From Brachybacterium fresconis (GTDB taxonomy: Bacteria > Actinomycetota > Actinomycetes > Actinomycetales > Dermabacteraceae), in assembly GCF_017876515.1 (NCBI RefSeq), contig NZ_JAGIOC010000001.1:2046001-2110000 (forward strand): a DNA stretch of 64,000 nt. Direction: 5' to 3'. Below the pieces are notes generated by a model that was not told the origin of the DNA, did no database searches, and saw only the letters and a program-made list of their open reading frames with translations. Each line of letters starts with the position of its first letter. Within the stretch, counting starts at the first letter, position 1. Shown piece after piece: positions 25,037-33,279 of this stretch. The position numbers and the translations under genes are program-made.

Positions 25037-26208
25037 GAGGCCTCCCGCCGGCCGCGCGCCTGCGTGTAGGCGCGCTCGAGGACCTGATGTTCGCCGGCGG
25101 TGGGGTCGGCGCCGGTGGTGGCGGCGAGGAACTCGTCCATCACCTGCAGCGGGTTCTGCTCGCGGCGCACCACCGGGGAGTGCTCCGAGGCGGTGCGGCC
25201 CTCCGGCTCGTACTCGGTGACCAGCAGGTGCGGGTAGGCCTCGCGCAGCTGCTCCTGCAGGTGGGCGGGCCGGGCGGTGTCGGTGATGACGGCCTTGAGC
25301 CAGTCGGCCCCGTGCGCGTCCTGCTGCGCGAGGATCTCCTCGAGCGTGCCGCGCAGCTCGGTCAGGCGCCGCGGTCTGGGCGTCTCGATCCGCTCGACGC
25401 TCACGGCGGCGGTGCCGTCCTCGTCGCGGGCGCCGAGGTCGACCAGCAGCACGGACTTGCGGTGCCGGCGCTCGGAGAAGGAGAAGGCCAGCGGCGAGCC
25501 GCAGTACCAGGCGGGGGCGCCGACGGTGGCGGTGAGGTCCTGGCAGCCGTGGAGGTGGCCCAGCGCCAGGTAGTCGATGCCGCCGAGCACGCCGGCGGGC
25601 ACCGAGTCGACGCCGCCGACGGACAGGTCGCGCTCGGAGTCGCTGGCCTGGCCCCCGGTGACGAAGGTGTGGGCGAGGACGACGGTGCGCGCCCCCGGGT
25701 GCGCGGCGGCCCGCTCGTGCACGCGGTCCAGGGCGGCGCGGGTGACGGCCTCGTGGCTGCGGGCCAGCGGCTCGGCCCCGTCGGCGGCGAGCTCGGTGCG
25801 GGCCCGGTCCGGCTCGAGGTAGGGCAGGCCGAAGAACAGCACCTCTCCGTGCTCGTCCTCGACGCTGACGGGATGCTCGATGCCCGGCACGTCGGTGAGC
25901 AGGTGGATCCCGGCGCGCATGAGCGCGCGACCGAAGCCGAGCCGCTCCGGGGAGTCGTGGTTGCCGGAGGTCAGCACCACGGTGGCCCCGGTGTCCGCCA
26001 GGCGGGCGAGGGCGTCGTCCAGCAGCGTCACGCTCGTCACGGCGGGCACGGCGCGGTCGTAGACGTCGCCGGGGATGACGACGACGTCGACCTTCTTCTC
26101 CCGCACCAGGTCGACCAGCCAGTCGAGGAAGGCGGCCTGGTGCTCGTGCAGGTCGACCTTGTGCAGGGTGCGCCCCAGGTGCCAGTCCGAGGTGTGCAGG
26201 ATTCTCAT
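25033..26208 (-). CDS. sbcD: Exonuclease subunit SbcD (Mre11-like)
   Basis: Metallophosphoesterase nuclease of 391 aa. Motifs in order: MRILHTSDWHLG, VIPGDVYDRA, TSGNHDSPERLGFG, VLAHTFV and LALGHLHGCQ, which together bind two metal ions. Start ATG 26208 is set by the family N-terminus and by TAGGCT (26216-26221) seven bases upstream, so it is probably leaderless; the longer frame to 26253 is not needed. Coupled to sbcC by a four-base overlap. Confidence 0.95.
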   Translation of the reverse strand: MRILHTSDWHLGRTLHKVDLHEHQAAFLDWLVDLVREKKVDVVVIPGDVYDRAVPAVTSVTLLDDALARLADTGATVVLTSGNHDSPERLGFGRALMRAGIHLLTDVPGIEHPVSVEDEHGEVLFFGLPYLEPDRARTELAADGAEPLARSHEAVTRAALDRVHERAAAHPGARTVVLAHTFVTGGQASDSERDLSVGGVDSVPAGVLGGIDYLALGHLHGCQDLTATVGAPAWYCGSPLAFSFSERRHRKSVLLVDLGARDEDGTAAVSVERIETPRPRRLTELRGTLEEILAQQDAHGADWLKAVITDTARPAHLQEQLREAYPHLLVTEYEPEGRTASEHSPVVRREQNPLQVMDEFLAATTGADPTAGEHQVLERAYTQARGRREAS

Positions 26209-26347
26209 GGGTCCGAGCCTACGAGCGGGGGCCGACAGTCGGTGCATGCTCACCGCTCGGCGGCGGACGCGGGGTGCGTCCGACGCGCTGAGATCACACC
26301 CGTGGGACCTGAGACCTCCCGGAGCGCTGTTCGGCGCCGTGCGATAT

Positions 26348-26389
26348 CAGGGTTGACCTTGATCCCGCATCAACCCTGCACCCTGATAC
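26348..26389 (+). promoter_or_regulatory. MerR-type promoter/operator for the ABC exporter operon
   Basis: -35 TTGATC (26359-26364) and -10 TGATAC (26384-26389) are separated by 19 bp, the over-long spacer that MerR-family activators correct. Nested dyads overlap it: CAGGGTTGA (26348-26356) with TCAACCCTG (26370-26378), and TTGAT-CCCGC-ATCAA (26359-26373). The MerR-like gene three genes downstream is the likely regulator. Confidence 0.6.
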
Positions 26390-26436
26390 CGCAGCGTCCC
26401 GCAGAGGGCGGGACGCACCGTGGAAGAAGGAGACCG

Positions 26437-26547
26437 ATGGTGTCGGAAATCATCGAGAAGGTCCTCGAAGCTGATCCTGTAGCGTCCGAGGACGCTCTAC
26501 CGGCGAGATGCTCCGCCAACGCAGGGACCGAGGGCGCGAGGTCATGA
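26437..26547 (+). CDS. 36-codon ORF translationally coupled to the ABC ATPase
   Basis: A short frame of 36 codons with a strong RBS (AGAAGGAG) before ATG 26437 and a stop that overlaps the ATPase start (ATGA, 26544-26547). The peptide begins MVSEIIEKVLEADP, which resembles the very start of DUF1048 proteins often found in such ABC operons, and continues without family resemblance. It may be a leader peptide, a coupling ORF, or the remains of a DUF1048 gene after an internal deletion. That it is translated is inferred from the RBS and overlap. Confidence 0.5.
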   Translation: MVSEIIEKVLEADPVASEDALPARCSANAGTEGARS

Positions 26548-27359
26548 CGGCATCGACGACCGGTGCGCCGGCGATCCGGGTGCAGGGGTTAGAGAAGGCG
26601 TACGGGAAGATTTCCGTGCTGCGTGGGGTGGACTTCGAGGTCGAGCGCGGGAGCATCTTCGCCCTGCTCGGCTCCAACGGGGCGGGCAAGACCACGGCCG
26701 TGCGCATTCTGTCCACGCTGCTGACGCCCGACGCGGGCGAGGCGAGCATCAACGGCTTCGACCTCGCGACCGAACCGGCGCAGGTGCGGGAGTCGATCAG
26801 CCTCACGGGGCAGTTCGCCGCCGTGGACGAGATCCTCACCGGGCGGGAGAACCTGGTCCTCGTCGCACGTCTCCGACACCTGGAGAGCCCCGGAGCCGTC
26901 GCCGATGACCTGCTCGAACGGTTCGTGCTGACCGAGGCGGGAGACAGAAGGGCCGCGACCTACTCAGGTGGGATGCGCCGACGGCTGGACATCGCGATGA
27001 GCCTCATCGGGGATCCGCCCATCGTGTTCCTGGACGAACCGACCACCGGTTTGGACCCGGAGCGGCGCATCGAGGTGTGGAGGGCCATCGAGAAGCTCGC
27101 CGCGAGCGGGACGACGGTTCTGCTGACCACGCAGTACCTCGACGAAGCCGAGGAGCTCGCCGACCGCATCGCGATCCTCCACCAGGGCCGGATCATCGTG
27201 GCCGGATCCCTCGATGAGCTCACACGGCTGCTCCCGCCGGCGACGGTCGAGTACGTCGAGAAGCAGCCATCGCTGGAGGACATCTTCCTCACGCTCGTCG
27301 GCGACCGCGGCCCAGAGGACACCAGCGGCGCTCCCGCCGCGGAACCAGGAAAGAAGTAG
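26544..27359 (+). CDS. Drug-type ABC transporter ATP-binding protein (DrrA-like)
   Basis: ATPase of 271 aa from ATG 26544. Walker A GSNGAGKTT, Q-loop SLTGQFAAVD, signature YSGGMRRRLDIAMSL, Walker B IVFLDEPTTGLDP and H-loop TTQYLDEAEEL are all intact. The DrrA/CcmA group pairs with an ABC-2 permease to export drugs or antibiotics, and the permease follows nine bases downstream. Only the overlap-coupled short ORF lies upstream, with a MerR-like promoter before it. Confidence 0.93.
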   Translation: MTASTTGAPAIRVQGLEKAYGKISVLRGVDFEVERGSIFALLGSNGAGKTTAVRILSTLLTPDAGEASINGFDLATEPAQVRESISLTGQFAAVDEILTGRENLVLVARLRHLESPGAVADDLLERFVLTEAGDRRAATYSGGMRRRLDIAMSLIGDPPIVFLDEPTTGLDPERRIEVWRAIEKLAASGTTVLLTTQYLDEAEELADRIAILHQGRIIVAGSLDELTRLLPPATVEYVEKQPSLEDIFLTLVGDRGPEDTSGAPAAEPGKK

Positions 27360-27368
27360 AAGGCGATC

Positions 27369-28139
27369 ATGACAACGCACTTCGTCGTCGACACCGCGAC
27401 CCTCACCGGGCGGTCTCTGAAGCACATCACCCGCAGCCCGGACACGATCATCACGACGGCGTTCATGCCGATCGCGATCATGCTGTTGTTCGTCTACGTC
27501 CTCGGCGGCGCGATCGAGACCGGATCCGAGACAGGCCGCGCATACATCGACTACATGCTGCCCGGCATCCTGCTGATCACCGTGGCGATGGGTATCTCCT
27601 ACACGGGGTATCGCCTGTTCACCGATCTGAGGTCCGGGATCTTCGACCGGTTCCATTCCATGCCCATCTCCCGCTCGTCCGCGCTGTGGGCGCACGTGCT
27701 GACCTCGCTGGTGGCGAACGTCATCTCGGTCGCGATCGTGGTGGGCGTCGCCCTCCTGATGGGGTTTCGGACCGGGGCGAGCCTGCTCGACTGGCTCGCC
27801 GTCGCCGGTATTCTGGCCGTGTTCGTCCTGGCTCTGACCTGGGTCGCCGTGATCGCCGGCCTGTCGGCGAGCTCGATCGAGGGCGCGACCGTGTTCTCCT
27901 ATCCGCTGATCTTCCTGCCGTTCATCAGCTCCGCGTTCGTGCCGACCGAGTCCATGCCCGGGCCGGTGCGCTGGTTCGCCGAGCACCAGCCCGTGACCCC
28001 GATCGTCAACACGCTCCGTGACCTGTTCGCCCAGCAGCCTGTCGGCGACGACATCTGGGTCGCCCTGGCCTGGTGCGTCGGCATCCTGGTCGGCGCCTAC
28101 CTCACCGCGATCGTCATCTATCGCCGCACGATCACCTGA
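27369..28139 (+). CDS. ABC-2 type exporter permease (DrrB-like)
   Basis: Membrane protein of 256 aa with six hydrophobic segments and the ABC-2 pattern: SPDTIITTAFMPIAIMLLFV, the FRTGASLLDW loop, and near the end FLPFISSAFVPTESMPGPVRW, a strong family motif. RBS GAAGAAGG precedes the ATG. It forms the transmembrane part of the exporter with the preceding ATPase. Its stop overlaps an ATG (TGATG) of the MerR gene. Confidence 0.92.
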   Translation: MTTHFVVDTATLTGRSLKHITRSPDTIITTAFMPIAIMLLFVYVLGGAIETGSETGRAYIDYMLPGILLITVAMGISYTGYRLFTDLRSGIFDRFHSMPISRSSALWAHVLTSLVANVISVAIVVGVALLMGFRTGASLLDWLAVAGILAVFVLALTWVAVIAGLSASSIEGATVFSYPLIFLPFISSAFVPTESMPGPVRWFAEHQPVTPIVNTLRDLFAQQPVGDDIWVALAWCVGILVGAYLTAIVIYRRTIT

Positions 28140-28153
28140 TGCAGGGTAGGGAC

Positions 28154-29032
28154 ATGCTCACGATCAGCCAGCTCGCCGCATACGCCGGAGTGACGGTGGC
28201 CGCTGTGCGCCACTATCACAAGATCGACCTGCTGCCCGAGCCCGAGCGTGACCGGTCCGGATACCGCAGCTATGACGCCGCCGCCGTCGTGCAGCTGATC
28301 CGGATACACATTCTCGCCAGTGCCGGAGTGCCCCTGGCCCACGTGGAGAGCCTCCTCGAGGCCGACCCGACGTCTTTCGCGGAACACGTGACGCAGATCG
28401 ACGATCGATTGCTCTCCGAAGTGCGACAGCTGCAGGAAACGCGTCGGCGACTCGCCGGACTCGCCGCCGGCGAGCAGCTGGCCCTCCCTGCGAGCGTGGT
28501 GGGCTATCTCGAGCGATTGCGCGACCTCGGCGTCGACGAGAGGTACCTCGAGAAGGAACGCGACGCCTGGATCGTGGTTGCCGCCCAGGTCCCCGACCAG
28601 ATCGACGCCGTCATCGCCAAGAAGCACGAAGACTTGGGGGATCCGGACGTCCTGTGGCTGTACGACCTCGTCAGCGGAGTACTCGACTGGGCCGCCGACG
28701 ACCCACGGGTGGTCGAGGTCGCCGATGTGCTCGAGCGCATCGCCACCCAAGCGGCAGAAGCCGGTACCGCGGGTGATGACGGACTCGACGACCACGTGGG
28801 CGCCCTCCTGGACGCGGCTGCGGCCCAGACCTCTCCCGCCGCTGAACGGCTGCTCGCCCTCCTCCAGGGACGAGGCTGGAAAGGGCTCACTCGCTTCGAA
28901 CGAGCGGCCGCCGACAACCACACTCGGGACAACGCCCGTACGCTCTCGTCCCCGGCTGTCACCCCGGCGGTGGCGAGCTCCTCCGAGCCCCGCGCCGGCA
29001 TCACTACAGGTACTGATCCGCCCAGGCGCTGA
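28154..29032 (+). CDS. MerR family transcriptional regulator
   Basis: Regulator of 292 aa from ATG 28154 (ATG 28139 also possible). MerR winged helix MLTISQLAAYAGVTVAAVRH with YHKIDLLPEPERDRSGYRSY, then the coiled-coil region. The long C-terminal domain (about 180 residues, DLGVDERYLEKERDAW and following) is probably the ligand sensor; it is not a TipAS match that I can recognise. Third gene of the exporter operon, and the promoter there has the 19-bp MerR spacer, so it likely activates its own operon when it binds a drug. Confidence 0.9.
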   Translation: MLTISQLAAYAGVTVAAVRHYHKIDLLPEPERDRSGYRSYDAAAVVQLIRIHILASAGVPLAHVESLLEADPTSFAEHVTQIDDRLLSEVRQLQETRRRLAGLAAGEQLALPASVVGYLERLRDLGVDERYLEKERDAWIVVAAQVPDQIDAVIAKKHEDLGDPDVLWLYDLVSGVLDWAADDPRVVEVADVLERIATQAAEAGTAGDDGLDDHVGALLDAAAAQTSPAAERLLALLQGRGWKGLTRFERAAADNHTRDNARTLSSPAVTPAVASSSEPRAGITTGTDPPRR

Positions 29033-29756
29033 TGATCCGGGCGGCGCGGTCGGCCTGCCCGTCCGCGGTGAGGAAGTGATCGGAGCCTTCGAGGGCGACG
29101 AAGCTGCGGGGGTGCACGGCGGCGCGGAAGATCTCGCTCGCATTGTCGATGCCGACCGTGGCGTCGGTCGGGGAGTGCATGACCAGCAGCGGCCGCCCCA
29201 GCGTGCGCACCTGGGCGATCAGCTCGGCACGACGCACGTCCTCGACGAAGTCCCGTTTCAGCGTCATCTCGCGCCCACCGATCAGCCACGGCGCGGTCCC
29301 CTCCTCCATCACGCGGCCCACCACCGAGTCGTAGTGGCGCTCGACCTCGGCCGGCTCCGCAGGAGCGCCGATCGTCACCACGGCCTTGACGCTCGGGATC
29401 CGCTGAGCGGCGACGATCGCCGCGGCTCCGCCCCAGGAGTGGCCGATCAGGAGGGCCGGGGCGGTACCGCGCTCGGCGAGGAACTCCGCCGCGCGCACCG
29501 TGTCGTCCACCTTCACCGTGAAGGACCCGTCGCCCCACTCCCCGTCCGACTCCCCGAGCCCGAGGCAGTCGTAGCGGAGCATCCCGATGCCCTGCTCCGC
29601 CAGTCCGCGGGCGATCCGGAACGCTGCCGGGGAGTCCTTGCCCAGGGTGAATCCGTGCACCAGCACTCCCCACCCGCGGGTGCTCGCCTCGGGCGCGTCC
29701 AGCACGCCCGCGAGCTCGGGTCCCCGCGAGCTCGGGAATCGGACATCATCGGTCAT
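29004..29756 (-). CDS. Alpha/beta hydrolase
   Basis: Hydrolase of 250 aa; start ATG 29756 has AGGAGAGG upstream, so the longer frame is not used. Oxyanion region VHGFTLGKDS, nucleophile Ser in GHSWGG, acid in HSPTDATV and catalytic His in GSDHFL. Resembles the cytoplasmic serine aminopeptidase-like (FrsA/BD-FAE) hydrolases. Substrate unknown. Convergent with, and overlapping by 29 bases, the MerR gene. Confidence 0.85.
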   Translation of the reverse strand: MTDDVRFPSSRGPELAGVLDAPEASTRGWGVLVHGFTLGKDSPAAFRIARGLAEQGIGMLRYDCLGLGESDGEWGDGSFTVKVDDTVRAAEFLAERGTAPALLIGHSWGGAAAIVAAQRIPSVKAVVTIGAPAEPAEVERHYDSVVGRVMEEGTAPWLIGGREMTLKRDFVEDVRRAELIAQVRTLGRPLLVMHSPTDATVGIDNASEIFRAAVHPRSFVALEGSDHFLTADGQADRAARIISAWADQYL

Positions 29757-29847
29757 CGCACAGCACCTCTCCTGTGTCCGTCCGCCCTCGCAGCACCGCG
29801 AGGGTCCGAGAATTCCTGCACCGTAGCATCGCCTCAGGAAGAGGCCC

Positions 29848-29988
29848 GTCCTGAACATCGGCGTCGTCTCCAATGCGGCCGCCCCCTTCGGCGGCTGGAA
29901 GATGTCCGGCCTGGGCCGCGAGGGCGGGGCCGAGGGCATTCACGAGTACCTGCAGTCGAAGTACACCCTCACCCCGTCGCCGTTCTGA
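29848..29988 (+). pseudogene. C-terminal relic of a succinate-semialdehyde dehydrogenase
   Basis: Forty-six codons ending in TGA give [20 protein letters not shown], then [20 protein letters not shown]. This is the unmistakable C-terminus of GabD-type NAD(P)-dependent aldehyde dehydrogenases. The upstream part of the gene (about 430 residues, with the catalytic Cys and Glu) is missing; an in-frame TAG precedes it at 29824. It has no start codon of its own and overlaps the upstream region of the divergent hydrolase gene. Confidence 0.8.
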
Positions 29989-30093
29989 GCCGGCGGGGCC
30001 GGGAGGGAGCGGGCCGGCAGACGCTGCAGCAGCATCCGCGTGCTCCTGGCTCCCACCGGTCGCCGCGGCCGCCGACCCCACCGCCGTCGCCCG

Positions 30094-31638
30094 CTACCCC
30101 TGGTAGGTCGCCTCGTCCAGGCCCGACATGGTCGGATCGTGGTCGAGGTGCCCCACCTGGTACATCGAGCTCATCCAGTGATAGAAGTTGTCGCCGCGTG
30201 CCCGCAGGCGTCGGTAGAGGTCGGCGAGCATCTCCGAGCGCGGCCCCTCGAGCTCCGGATCGTCGTAGCGGTTGGTGAGCTCGTCGGGATCGGTCGCCAG
30301 GTCGTAGAACTCGTTGCGGGACTCCGGGTTCACGACCAGCTTGTAGCGGCGACCGCGCAGCATTCGCTGGGCGATCGGGAAGTGGTGACCGTGGAACTCG
30401 CACAGCACGTGGTCGTCCCATTCCACCTGCTCGCCGCGCACGATCGGCAGCAGGGAGCGTGAGTCCACCGCGGGAGAGGTGTCGAGGCCCGCGAGATCGA
30501 GGAACGTCGCCGGCAGGTCCAGCAGCGTCACCAGCTCCTCCCGCACCTGGGGCGGGCACCCGGGCACCCGCAGCAGCCCGCCGGTGCGGTAGATGTCGTC
30601 GTACATCGCCGGTCCCTTGTCGTGCAGCCGGTGGGAGCCGGTGAACTCTCCGTGGTCGGAGCTGAAGGCGACGGCGGTGGTGTCGGCCAGGCCCAGCTCC
30701 TCCAGGGCGGTCAGGATGCGCCCGAACTCGTGATCGATCATGGTCACATAGCCCCAGTACACGGCGATGAGCTTGCGCGACTGCTCCTCGGTGAGGGTGT
30801 CGAAGGCCCAGTGCCGGGAGTAGTTCTCCTGCACCGGGGGCTTGTCGGCGAAGTCCTCGGCGATGGAGCGCGGCAGCTCCACGTCCGCCGGGTCGTACAG
30901 GTCGAAGTACTCGTCGGGGACCACGTAGGGCAGGTGCGGGCCGGAGAAGCTCGAGACCACGAAGAAGGGGGTCTCGCCGGTGCGGGCGCCCTCGGCGTAG
31001 CGGGTGAGCATCTCGATGGTGCGGTCGGCGAGGTAGTGCTCGAAGGTCGCCTCCATCGGCTGGTGCAGTCGTGCTGCCAGCAGATTGGAGACCTCCCCGT
31101 TGGGGAACGTGCCGCGGATGCGGTCGCTGATCTCGTAGGGCGGATGGCCGTGCTCCTCGAGCCAGGCGAGGTAGTCGGGATGGTCGACCGGGTTGTGCCA
31201 GCCCGGGTAGTGCTCCGCCTCGAAGCCGAAGTCGGCGGCGGTCCGCTCCTCCCCCACGTGCCACTTGCCCACGAGTCCGCACTCGTAGCCGTGCTCGCGC
31301 AGCGCCTCGGGCACCGTCCACTGGTCCTCGGGGAGGTCCTCGATGTAACCGACGTTGCGTTCATGGTTGGCCAGCAGCTTGTGGCGGAACGGGGCGGCAC
31401 CGGTGAAGAGGGACGCGCGGGCCGGGGTGCAGATCGCCGTCGGCGTGAACCAGTTGTCGAAGCGGGTCCCGCTCGCGGCCAGGGCGTCGAGCGTCGGGGT
31501 GCGGCAGATCGTGTTGCCGTAGCAGCCCATGGTGTCGACCCGATGCTGGTCGGTCATGAGCATGAGGATGCTGCGGCGACCCTGCGGATCGGAGGCGGCG
31601 GAGCCCCTGGCGACGGGTGCGGAGGGGGTGGAGGACAT
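30094..31638 (-). CDS. Type I sulfatase
   Basis: Sulfatase of 514 aa from ATG 31638 with GGAAAGG upstream. Metal-site start LMLMTDQHRVDTMGCYGN, and CTPARASLFTG with Cys70 as the residue converted to formylglycine; later FSSDHGEFTGSH supplies metal and substrate ligands. It hydrolyses sulfate esters, and the sugar porter just upstream in the operon (29-bp gap) and the ROK regulator suggest sulfated sugars. No signal peptide is visible, so a cytoplasmic enzyme acting on an imported substrate. No formylglycine-generating enzyme is in the window. Confidence 0.9.
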   Translation of the reverse strand: MSSTPSAPVARGSAASDPQGRRSILMLMTDQHRVDTMGCYGNTICRTPTLDALAASGTRFDNWFTPTAICTPARASLFTGAAPFRHKLLANHERNVGYIEDLPEDQWTVPEALREHGYECGLVGKWHVGEERTAADFGFEAEHYPGWHNPVDHPDYLAWLEEHGHPPYEISDRIRGTFPNGEVSNLLAARLHQPMEATFEHYLADRTIEMLTRYAEGARTGETPFFVVSSFSGPHLPYVVPDEYFDLYDPADVELPRSIAEDFADKPPVQENYSRHWAFDTLTEEQSRKLIAVYWGYVTMIDHEFGRILTALEELGLADTTAVAFSSDHGEFTGSHRLHDKGPAMYDDIYRTGGLLRVPGCPPQVREELVTLLDLPATFLDLAGLDTSPAVDSRSLLPIVRGEQVEWDDHVLCEFHGHHFPIAQRMLRGRRYKLVVNPESRNEFYDLATDPDELTNRYDDPELEGPRSEMLADLYRRLRARGDNFYHWMSSMYQVGHLDHDPTMSGLDEATYQG

Positions 31639-31667
31639 GCGATGGCCTTTCCGGTCGGGGCGGCGGG

Positions 31668-33185
31668 TCAGGAGCGGGAGGTGGCGAGCTGGTCCATCTG
31701 CTCCAGCTCGAGGTTCTTGGTCTCGGGGACGAACTTCAGCACGAACACGATCGAGACGAGGGCGACGGCGGCGTAGAGGGCGTAGGTGGCGCCGATGGAC
31801 CAGGCTGCGAGCACCGGGAAGGTCAGGGTGACGGCGAAGTTCGAGGCCCACTCCACGCCGCCGGCGACGGAGGTCGCGGCACCGCGGAGACGGTTGGGGA
31901 ACATCTCACCGATCAGCACCCACATGATCGGTCCCCAGGTGCCCGCATAGGCGAACACGTACAGGCACAGCGCCACCAGGGCGAGCACACCGCGGATCGG
32001 GTTCGAGGCGAGGTCAGGGGCGAGACCGCCGCCGTCCTGGGCGACCTGCGGGGCGGTGAGCATCACGATCGCCGTGACCACGAGGGCGGTGAACATCGCG
32101 ATCGAGCCCCACAGCAGCAGCGGGCGCCGCCCGACCCGGTCCACCAGCAGCATCCCGACGATGATCGCCGCGATCTTCACGGCCGTCAGGACGAGGGTCT
32201 GCTGGAGAGCGTCCTGCTCGTCGAATCCGATGGTGGAGAAGATCGTGGTCGCGTAGTAGAAGATCGCGTTGATCCCGACCAGCTGCTGCAGGGCGGCCAG
32301 GCCGATGCCGACCCAGACGATGCGCTGCAGGTTCGATCCGCTCGGGGTGAGGAGGGAGCGGAATCCGCCGCCGCCGTGTTCCCCCAGCGAGCGGCCGATC
32401 TCCTCGACGCGCTGATCGACGCCCTGCTCGCCCACGGTGCGCACGAGCACCGCCCGGGCCTCGTCGAGCCGGCCACGGGCGATGAGGAAGCGCGGCGACT
32501 CGGGCGTCATGAGCGAGGCGATCAGGTAGATCGCGCCACCGATGGCCACCGAGAGGAAGGCCCACTGCCACACCTCGAGGTCGAGGCCCAGGATCCCCAG
32601 GTGGGAGGTCGACAGCGGCGCGTCGCCGTCGGGGGCCGGGGCGGCGCCGAGCATCGCGTCTCCCAGCAGACCGCAGACGAACAGCCCGATGATCAGCATG
32701 AACTGGCGCAGGGAGACGAGCATGCCGCGCATCGAAGCGGGCGAGGTCTCGGAGACGTAGGCGGGGGCGATGGTCATCGCCGCGCCCATCGCCATCCCGG
32801 AGAAGAGGCGCCAGAACAGGAACATCGCCAGCGAGCCGCCGACGAATGCGGTGCCGACGGAGGAGACGATGAACAGGATCGCTGCGATCACCATGATCAC
32901 CCGGCGCCCGACCCGGTCGGAGAGGCGTCCCGCGACGAATGCCCCGAGCACGGCGCTGAGGACGCCGAAGGCCACGGCGAAGCCGAGCAGGCCGGTGCTC
33001 GCGCCGGTGTGGAAGGCCAAGGCATTCTTGACGACGTTGAGCGCCATCGCGTCCCAGCCGAACATGAGACCGGATATCGACGCGGCCAGCGCGGCGCCCA
33101 GTGCGCGGCGGCGCGCGGCGCGCGGGACGGCGGGCCTCGCCGCCGTGGGTGAAGAGACGGTGGAAGCAGGGGTCGGGCGGGTCAT
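31668..33185 (-). CDS. Sugar porter family MFS transporter
   Basis: Twelve-helix transporter of 505 aa, sugar porter type (XylE/GLUT-like): GRLSDRVGRR in loop 2-3, PESPRFLIARGR after helix 6, LQQLVGINAIFYY in helix 7, DRVGRRPLLLWG and the final VPETKNLELEQMD. RBS AGGAAAGGA upstream. Proton-coupled uptake of a sugar, presumably the sulfated or desulfated substrate of the sulfatase behind it. Confidence 0.92.
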   Translation of the reverse strand: MTRPTPASTVSSPTAARPAVPRAARRRALGAALAASISGLMFGWDAMALNVVKNALAFHTGASTGLLGFAVAFGVLSAVLGAFVAGRLSDRVGRRVIMVIAAILFIVSSVGTAFVGGSLAMFLFWRLFSGMAMGAAMTIAPAYVSETSPASMRGMLVSLRQFMLIIGLFVCGLLGDAMLGAAPAPDGDAPLSTSHLGILGLDLEVWQWAFLSVAIGGAIYLIASLMTPESPRFLIARGRLDEARAVLVRTVGEQGVDQRVEEIGRSLGEHGGGGFRSLLTPSGSNLQRIVWVGIGLAALQQLVGINAIFYYATTIFSTIGFDEQDALQQTLVLTAVKIAAIIVGMLLVDRVGRRPLLLWGSIAMFTALVVTAIVMLTAPQVAQDGGGLAPDLASNPIRGVLALVALCLYVFAYAGTWGPIMWVLIGEMFPNRLRGAATSVAGGVEWASNFAVTLTFPVLAAWSIGATYALYAAVALVSIVFVLKFVPETKNLELEQMDQLATSRS

Positions 33186-33279
33186 GCGATCAGGTCCTTT
33201 CCTGGTCGACAGGGGCGTCGGGGCGTCTGCCCGACACGGTCGGGCGCGGGAGTCAGGCCCGCGCGGTGCCGCCTCGCGG

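Noticed and set aside
29757..29939. Longer start for the hydrolase at 29004-29756
   Set aside because: The extension overlaps the dehydrogenase relic, is out of character for the family, and ATG 29756 has an excellent RBS.
33182..33279. Small frame between the sugar porter and ROK genes
   Set aside because: Arg/Pro-rich shadow without RBS or family pattern; the 94-bp spacer is more likely regulatory.
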